Part shown: piece by piece, positions 59,618 to 64,000 of the stretch
How the letters are laid out: each line of letters opens with the position of its first letter
Position numbering within the stretch: the first letter of the stretch is position 1
Assembly: GCA_024234505.1 (NCBI GenBank)
Contig: JACKOD010000006.1
Location: forward strand, 186,001-250,000
Length of the DNA stretch: 64,000 nucleotides
Source of the DNA: Hahellaceae bacterium
Lineage (GTDB): Bacteria > Pseudomonadota > Gammaproteobacteria > Pseudomonadales > Oleiphilaceae
Direction: 5' to 3'
Position numbers and translations under genes: made by a program
Notes under the pieces: generated by a model
Told to the model about the DNA's origin: nothing
Seen by the model: only the letters and a program-made list of their open reading frames with translations
Databases searched by the model: none

Positions 59618-59993
59618 TAAAGGGAGTCAGCTTTTCGAGCAAATCTGACGAAATACCTTCGACCTTAGCCAGATCACCCACCGAATTATAGACTCGGCCT
59701 TCTACAATTCGTTTGGCAAGTGCCGGGCCGACGCCTGCCAATGATTGTAATTGTTTCAGACTGGCGGTATTCAGATTAACGGTAGCCACGTTCTGCTGTG
59801 TGGCCGCGACCGGTTGCGCTGAACTGACCAAGACCTTTTCCAGTCGTGAAGATAACTCTTCCAACCTTTTTTCAAGTGCCACAATCTCATATTGAATCGC
59901 GGTTTGCTTGTCCAGGGAGGCGCCGGTATTTTCCGAAATATTCCAAAGCAACCAGATGACGCCTATCACGGCAATAAAAAGAATGAACCCCAT
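59604..59993 (-). CDS. ComEA-like helix-hairpin-helix protein with membrane anchor
   Basis: A 129-residue protein with an N-terminal membrane helix (residues 1-18), a coiled coil (about 30-58, IVALEKRLEELSSRLEKV) and a C-terminal helix-hairpin-helix pair (about 72-126; VNLNTASLKQLQSLAGVG and IVEGR, GDLAKVEGISSDLL). ComEA-type domains bind double-stranded DNA, in competence at the periplasm. The extra coiled coil is not typical of the smallest ComEA homologues. No other competence gene is nearby, so the role is open. Confidence 0.8.
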   Translation of the reverse strand: MGFILFIAVIGVIWLLWNISENTGASLDKQTAIQYEIVALEKRLEELSSRLEKVLVSSAQPVAATQQNVATVNLNTASLKQLQSLAGVGPALAKRIVEGRVYNSVGDLAKVEGISSDLLEKLTPFISVV

Positions 59994-60125
59994 ACCGACT
60001 TTCCTTTAGTTTGTGATTTGTCTATGAATTAACCATAGATCAATTTGTTGAAGGCGCAATTCAACCAACTAAAGTGAACGGGGCGCCGCGACTCCAAGCA
60101 CCCTTTGGATTCTACCGGTTCAAAA

Positions 60126-61403
60126 CTAAACTAAACGAAAAGACAAACGGCCATCCACCAGCGTTGCCAACACCTGCCCGGGCAACGGGAAGCCAAACCA
60201 GGGATTATTCACGCCCTGCGTTCCTTTTGTTTTTACATCGATGCACGTTTCTCCCTGTTGCGTAAATATTGTCAGGTCAGCCGACGCGCCTTTACACAAA
60301 CTCCCTGTCGTCATGCCTAACACACGCGCAGGCCCCTCGGTCAGCGCAGTCAAAGCTTTTTCCAGAATCAGCTCTCCGCGTCCAACTAATAAATTAACTA
60401 AAGGAAGGAGTGTTTCAACGCCCGCGATTCCCGGAGAGGACTCAGCAAAGGGTACATTTACCGCCGCCTCCTCGTGAGGCAAGTGCTGACTGCAAATGGC
60501 GTCAATGACCCCCTCATTTACGCCTGCAAGCAGTGCCTGTCGATCCTGCTCGGTTCGCAGGGGCGGACGAACGTGAAAACGGCTATCAAACCCGTCGACC
60601 ACGGATTCCGTCAACACCAGATTATGAATCGCCACGTCGCAAGTCAGCTTAACCCCTCGCCGTCTTGCCTGCTCTACCAACTGTAAAGCACGCGCACAGG
60701 AAAGCTGTGACAGATGCAGTCTCACGCCAGTTTCTTCCGCAAGCAATATCCACTGGCTAACTGACAATACTTCAGCGATCTCAGGAATACCCACCAAACC
60801 TAATCGGGCACTGAGTTGCCCCTCATGAATGCAACCATCGGCAGCCAGAGAGGCGTCTTCGGGACGAGCAAAAATCGTCACATTATGAGTAGCTGCATAC
60901 TCCATACAGCGCCGCAATACTTTAAAGTTGCGTAAAGGTGCCACACCGTTGCTCACTGCAACGCAGCCCGCCTCCTTTAGCGTATAAAGCTCGCTTAACT
61001 GCTCGCCCTTTAGCCCTTGTGTTAATGCACCTATCGGCAATACTTTTGCATTGCCTGCGCGCTTCGCCAAATCCGTAATGAGGTGCGTCACTGCGGCGGT
61101 ATCATTGACGGGGAGAGTATCGGGTGGACAACAAACGTGGGTAAACCCTCCACGCACTGCAGCGGCCGTTTCCGTTGCTATAGACCCCTTATACTCGTCA
61201 CCCGGTTCGCACAAACGGGTATACAGGTCGATAAACCCCGGACTCACGATGCCACCTTGTGCATCAATGACGTCATCAGGCTCAAAGCCTGCAGGAATGT
61301 CCCCCACAAAACCAATTTTTCCTGACTCGATGCCTATGGCAGAAGGAAGCAACTGCTGTCGCGAAGCATCAAATACATTGCCATTTTTTATCAGAACTTT
61401 CAT
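60126..61403 (-). CDS. pyrC': inactive dihydroorotase-like protein PyrC' (PyrX type)
   Basis: A protein of 425 residues from ATG 61403 (MKVLIKNGNVFD); starts at 61421 or 61442 inside pyrB are possible. It is an amidohydrolase of the dihydroorotase family, but the metal-binding HxH is lost (DLYTRLCEPG where active enzymes have DxHxHxR) and the late catalytic Asp is changed (ICSQHLPHE). In Pseudomonas such proteins are non-catalytic partners needed to assemble aspartate carbamoyltransferase. It follows pyrB by 28 bp, which fits that role. A separate active pyrC should exist elsewhere. Confidence 0.9.
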   Translation of the reverse strand: MKVLIKNGNVFDASRQQLLPSAIGIESGKIGFVGDIPAGFEPDDVIDAQGGIVSPGFIDLYTRLCEPGDEYKGSIATETAAAVRGGFTHVCCPPDTLPVNDTAAVTHLITDLAKRAGNAKVLPIGALTQGLKGEQLSELYTLKEAGCVAVSNGVAPLRNFKVLRRCMEYAATHNVTIFARPEDASLAADGCIHEGQLSARLGLVGIPEIAEVLSVSQWILLAEETGVRLHLSQLSCARALQLVEQARRRGVKLTCDVAIHNLVLTESVVDGFDSRFHVRPPLRTEQDRQALLAGVNEGVIDAICSQHLPHEEAAVNVPFAESSPGIAGVETLLPLVNLLVGRGELILEKALTALTEGPARVLGMTTGSLCKGASADLTIFTQQGETCIDVKTKGTQGVNNPWFGFPLPGQVLATLVDGRLSFRLV

Positions 61404-61431
61404 GCCCAATTCGCCCATCATCCGGTTCGCA

Positions 61432-62457
61432 TCAACGTACATTTGCAGTTAATTCAGCCTGCGTCGAGGCCAATTCATTCTTTTCTACCGTCATCCCTCC
61501 CATAGCCATGGACATCACCGCCATGCGTACAGCGATACCATTGGTAACCTGGTTGAGAATGACAGACTGTGAACCGTCTGCAACTGAAGAGGCAATTTCC
61601 ACGCCGCGATTAATCGGGCCAGGATGCATGACAATGGCATCGGGCTTCGCCCATCCAAGCTTTTCATCCGTCAGGCCATATAAACGATAAAACTCATTCT
61701 CGCTGGGTAACAGGGCACCTTCCATTCGCTCTTTCTGCAGACGCAACATCACAATGACATCGACATCGCGCAGACCTGCGCGCGCATCGTTATAGACCCG
61801 GGCTCCCAACGCATCCGTATCTGACGGCAGCAACGTATTGGGCGCGACAACGCGGACTTCAGCCGCCCCCAGCGTGCGCAAAGCCTGAATCTGTGATCTG
61901 GCAACACGGGAGTGCAATATATCACCGACAATGGCCACGACTAATCCGTCAAACTGGCCTTTGTGCTGACGAATCGTCAGCATATCGAGCATCGCCTGGG
62001 TGGGATGAGCATGACGACCGTCACCGGCATTGATAATGGAAACCTGTGGTGTTACTGCACTCGCAATAAAATGGGGCGCGCCACTCTGTGCATGTCGCAC
62101 AACAAACATGTCGCTGGCCATCGCTTCCAGATTTTGCAGCATGTCAGAGAGCGACTCACCTTTCGACGTTGCCGATGTGCTGATATTAATATTCAACACA
62201 TCAGCCGACAGACGTTTGGCCGCCAATTCAAAGGTGCTGCGTGTACGAGTACTGGCTTCAAAAAAGAGGTTGACGACCGTTTTACCACGCAGAAGGGGTA
62301 CTTTCTTGATGGACCGTTCGCCGACTTCAATAAAGGAGTCTGCCGTATCCAGAATCTCGGTTAAAAGCAGTTTATCCAGACCATCCAGGGTTAAAAAGTG
62401 TTTCAGCTGTCCGTAGCGGTTAAGTTGTATTTGCTTGGGCCTGAATGAATCATTCAT
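61432..62457 (-). CDS. pyrB: aspartate carbamoyltransferase catalytic chain PyrB
   Basis: A 341-residue transcarbamoylase with the carbamoyl-phosphate loop STRTRSTFE near residue 71 and HPTQ near 157. It condenses carbamoyl phosphate and aspartate in the first committed step of pyrimidine synthesis. The N-terminus is about 20 residues longer than the E. coli enzyme, as in Pseudomonas-type enzymes that pair with PyrC'. No pyrI regulatory chain is present. It lies 14 bp after pyrR. Confidence 0.95.
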   Translation of the reverse strand: MNDSFRPKQIQLNRYGQLKHFLTLDGLDKLLLTEILDTADSFIEVGERSIKKVPLLRGKTVVNLFFEASTRTRSTFELAAKRLSADVLNINISTSATSKGESLSDMLQNLEAMASDMFVVRHAQSGAPHFIASAVTPQVSIINAGDGRHAHPTQAMLDMLTIRQHKGQFDGLVVAIVGDILHSRVARSQIQALRTLGAAEVRVVAPNTLLPSDTDALGARVYNDARAGLRDVDVIVMLRLQKERMEGALLPSENEFYRLYGLTDEKLGWAKPDAIVMHPGPINRGVEIASSVADGSQSVILNQVTNGIAVRMAVMSMAMGGMTVEKNELASTQAELTANVR

Positions 62458-62471
62458 AACATCTTTCCGCT

Positions 62472-62981
62472 TTAGTTTACTTTAGTGCTGACTTCAAGCG
62501 TCAACGGTTGCGGGCCTTTCAGTTTAACGCGCTGATCCCGGGCCAATTCGAGCTTTTTACCGACCACATCTGCTTGCACAGGGAGCTCCCGGCCACCCAA
62601 ATCAATCAGTGTCACCAGCGTGATGCTTGCTGGTCTTCCATAATCAAACAGTTCATTCATCGCCGCACGAATAGTACGACCGGACATAATGACATCATCG
62701 ATCAGAATCACGTGCCTCCCATCGGTCTCAAAGGGCAAGCGAGACGGTTTTACCGTTGGGTTAAGTCCTACACGCGTAAAGTCGTCACGGTAAAATGAAA
62801 TATCCAACTCACCCAAAGCCTCGCTCATGCTCATCTTTTTGCGCAACAACTCTGCAAGCCAGACGCCGCCCGTTCGAATACCCACCAGACAAGGATCAAC
62901 AATCTCACGTTGACGCAACAGCGCCTGCAGCTTAATGGTCATTTCATCCAGAAGCTGCTCAATATTAATTTCAGAAGTCAT
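62472..62981 (-). CDS. pyrR: bifunctional pyrimidine regulator/uracil phosphoribosyltransferase PyrR
   Basis: A protein of 169 residues from ATG 62981 (GGGATGG upstream; ATG 62984 also possible; frame open to 63068). The PRPP-binding motif VILIDDVIMSGRT near residue 98 is intact. PyrR binds pyr mRNA in Bacillus and has uracil phosphoribosyltransferase activity; in Pseudomonas-like operons it precedes pyrB as here. The regulatory mechanism in this organism is not visible; no attenuator stands out upstream of pyrB, where only 14 bp are available. Confidence 0.93.
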   Translation of the reverse strand: MTSEINIEQLLDEMTIKLQALLRQREIVDPCLVGIRTGGVWLAELLRKKMSMSEALGELDISFYRDDFTRVGLNPTVKPSRLPFETDGRHVILIDDVIMSGRTIRAAMNELFDYGRPASITLVTLIDLGGRELPVQADVVGKKLELARDQRVKLKGPQPLTLEVSTKVN

Positions 62982-63019
62982 CATTCCATCCCGACTGATT
63001 AATCGATTAATTCGAGAAT

Positions 63020-63442
63020 TTAAGACGTTGCAGCTTGTGCAGCAAACCAACTTTCCAAAATGAGGCACGCCGCCAGACCGTCAACCGAATTTCGCCCGAA
63101 ATCCCGGTCACCGCCCTTCTGCATTACCATCCCCTTAGCCTCAAAACTCGACAAACGTTCATCCATCATAAAAAAAGGCTTTCCAAACCGGCCCTGCAGT
63201 CGCTTGGCGAACTTGGTTGCCCGCAGACTCATCTCATTCTCACTGCCATCCATGTTGAGCGGCAGCCCCACCACAAACCCATCGGGCAACCATTCCCCAA
63301 CCAATTTCTCCAGCATCGGCCACTGAGGTACGCCATCTTTGGCAGGCAACGGCGCTAACTCCGTAGCCGTTCCCAGCGCATCACGACCAACCGCGACACC
63401 GATTCTACGCGTACCGAAATCAAAACACAGATATGTTTTCAT
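63020..63442 (-). CDS. ruvX: Holliday junction resolvase-like protein RuvX/YqgF
   Basis: A 140-residue RNase H-fold protein (MKTYLCFDFGTRRIGVAVG at the start, then VGLPLNMDGSE, DERLSS and GGDRDFGRNSVDGLAACLIL). The acidic catalytic residues are present. YqgF is needed for 5' processing of pre-16S rRNA; the resolvase name is historical. It lies between yqgE and pyrR, a conserved order in gammaproteobacteria, 38 bp before the pyrR start. Confidence 0.94.
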   Translation of the reverse strand: MKTYLCFDFGTRRIGVAVGRDALGTATELAPLPAKDGVPQWPMLEKLVGEWLPDGFVVGLPLNMDGSENEMSLRATKFAKRLQGRFGKPFFMMDERLSSFEAKGMVMQKGGDRDFGRNSVDGLAACLILESWFAAQAATS

Positions 63443-63478
63443 GCGCTCCTGTGGCGTGATTTGACCATGCCGGGAAAA

Positions 63479-64000
63479 TTATGAATGTCCTACCTGCCCA
63501 CTGAGTTGTGCAAGATCAATCCCCATCGACGCCAAGGCCGCGTTGAATCGCTTATGAAATGGCATATGAAACAGCACATCGGTACTTGCGGGGCATACTA
63601 ACCAGGCATTGTCTGCGATTTCCTGTTCTAACTGACCTTCTCCCCAGCCCGCATAACCCAGCGCAACCAAATAATCTTCAGGTCCGTTTTCCGATGCAAT
63701 GGCCGCAAGTATATCTTTGGAAGTCGTTAGCAAAATACCGTCAGCAATGGTAAGGCTGGACGTCCACTCCGCGCCATTGTGCAATACAAACCCCCGGTCC
63801 AATTGAACCGGCCCCCCCGAATAGACGGGAATATCCAGCTCATCGCCACCAAGATCAAGCTGTGACAATATCTCACCCAAGGACATTTCCAACGGCCGGT
63901 TAATGACAATACCCATCGCGCCCTTTTCAGAGTGCTCACAAATATAGGTTAATGTTCCGGCAAAGTTCGGATCCTGCATTTGTGGCATGGCGATCAGAAA
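63479..64000 (-). CDS. yqgE: YqgE/AlgH family protein (5' end outside window)
   Basis: At least 173 residues are visible. The frame stays open to the window edge and reads FLIAMPQMQDP, which matches the family after its usual first 7-10 residues, so the true start lies just beyond 64000; the internal ATG at 63988 is not the start. Conserved segments are YICEHSEKGAMGIVINRP and SGGPV, then ALGYAGWGEGQLE. Function is unclear; in Pseudomonas it was linked to alginate expression. First visible gene of yqgE-ruvX-pyrR-pyrB-pyrC'. Confidence 0.93.
   Translation of the reverse strand, partial: FLIAMPQMQDPNFAGTLTYICEHSEKGAMGIVINRPLEMSLGEILSQLDLGGDELDIPVYSGGPVQLDRGFVLHNGAEWTSSLTIADGILLTTSKDILAAIASENGPEDYLVALGYAGWGEGQLEQEIADNAWLVCPASTDVLFHMPFHKRFNAALASMGIDLAQLSGQVGHS

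Noticed and set aside
63479..63988. yqgE starting at the internal ATG 63988
   Set aside because: The frame continues to the window edge with FLIAM, matching the conserved N-terminus; the true start is outside.
1..64000. tRNA or rRNA genes, prophage, complete insertion sequences
   Set aside because: No cloverleaf with conserved T-loop, no rRNA segments, no transposase or phage structural genes were seen on either strand.

Overview
The window looks like a contiguous piece of a gammaproteobacterial chromosome, probably marine. This rests on conserved neighbourhoods I recognise: ftsX-ftsE-ftsY with rpoH and rsmD, yrfG-hslR-hslO-pckA, and yqgE-ruvX-pyrR-pyrB-pyrC' with an inactive dihydroorotase-like protein as in Pseudomonas. 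A complete proteobacterial dedicated sortase system, mostly known from marine gammaproteobacteria, points the same way. I cannot name the genus. No tRNA, rRNA, CRISPR array, prophage or intact insertion sequence is visible.

Layout. 1-4404 (+) is an electron-transfer group: the end of a flavoprotein fused to a [2Fe-2S] domain and a diheme-b-like membrane domain, an 11-heme-motif cytochrome, a Tll0287-like heme lipoprotein, a small cytochrome c and a PCuAC copper chaperone. 4430-9599 (-) holds a rhomboid protease, a barrel-like protein and a large lipoprotein; an OmpA-like lipoprotein follows at 9936 (+). 10985-16863 (-) is hypA-B-F-C-D-E for [NiFe]-hydrogenase maturation, with no hydrogenase subunits in the window. 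17071-18671 holds two unrecognised genes, one with a degenerate GIY-YIG-like domain. 18756-24694 is the sortase system: sortase and VIT/VWA target on one strand, response regulator and sensor kinase diverging on the other. 24810-28117 is small metabolic and hypothetical genes plus greB. 28129-30704 is modABC.

30979-34230 (+) and 53173-58758 (-) are two paralogous loci of an unusual TRAP-like transporter. Each has AdeT1/2-like solute-binding proteins and one large DctQ/DctM-like permease with an extra periplasmic cysteine-bearing domain; the second locus has two binding proteins and a TatT-like lipoprotein. Between them are a lone CheX-like gene, a two-component pair, djlA, hyi-glxR, rpoH, ftsXEY, rsmD, a diguanylate cyclase, mutM, cysQ, yrfG, hslR, hslO and pckA. 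The right end has an HU gene, a ComEA-like gene and the pyrimidine operon, running off the edge in yqgE.

The most unusual observations: a 120-bp, about 23% GC, palindromic segment inserted in frame in hypF, flanked by a 5-bp direct repeat and encoding an internally repeated peptide; the flavin/[2Fe-2S]/diheme-b fusion beside an 11-heme cytochrome; and the duplicated TRAP-like system with its T-component lipoprotein.
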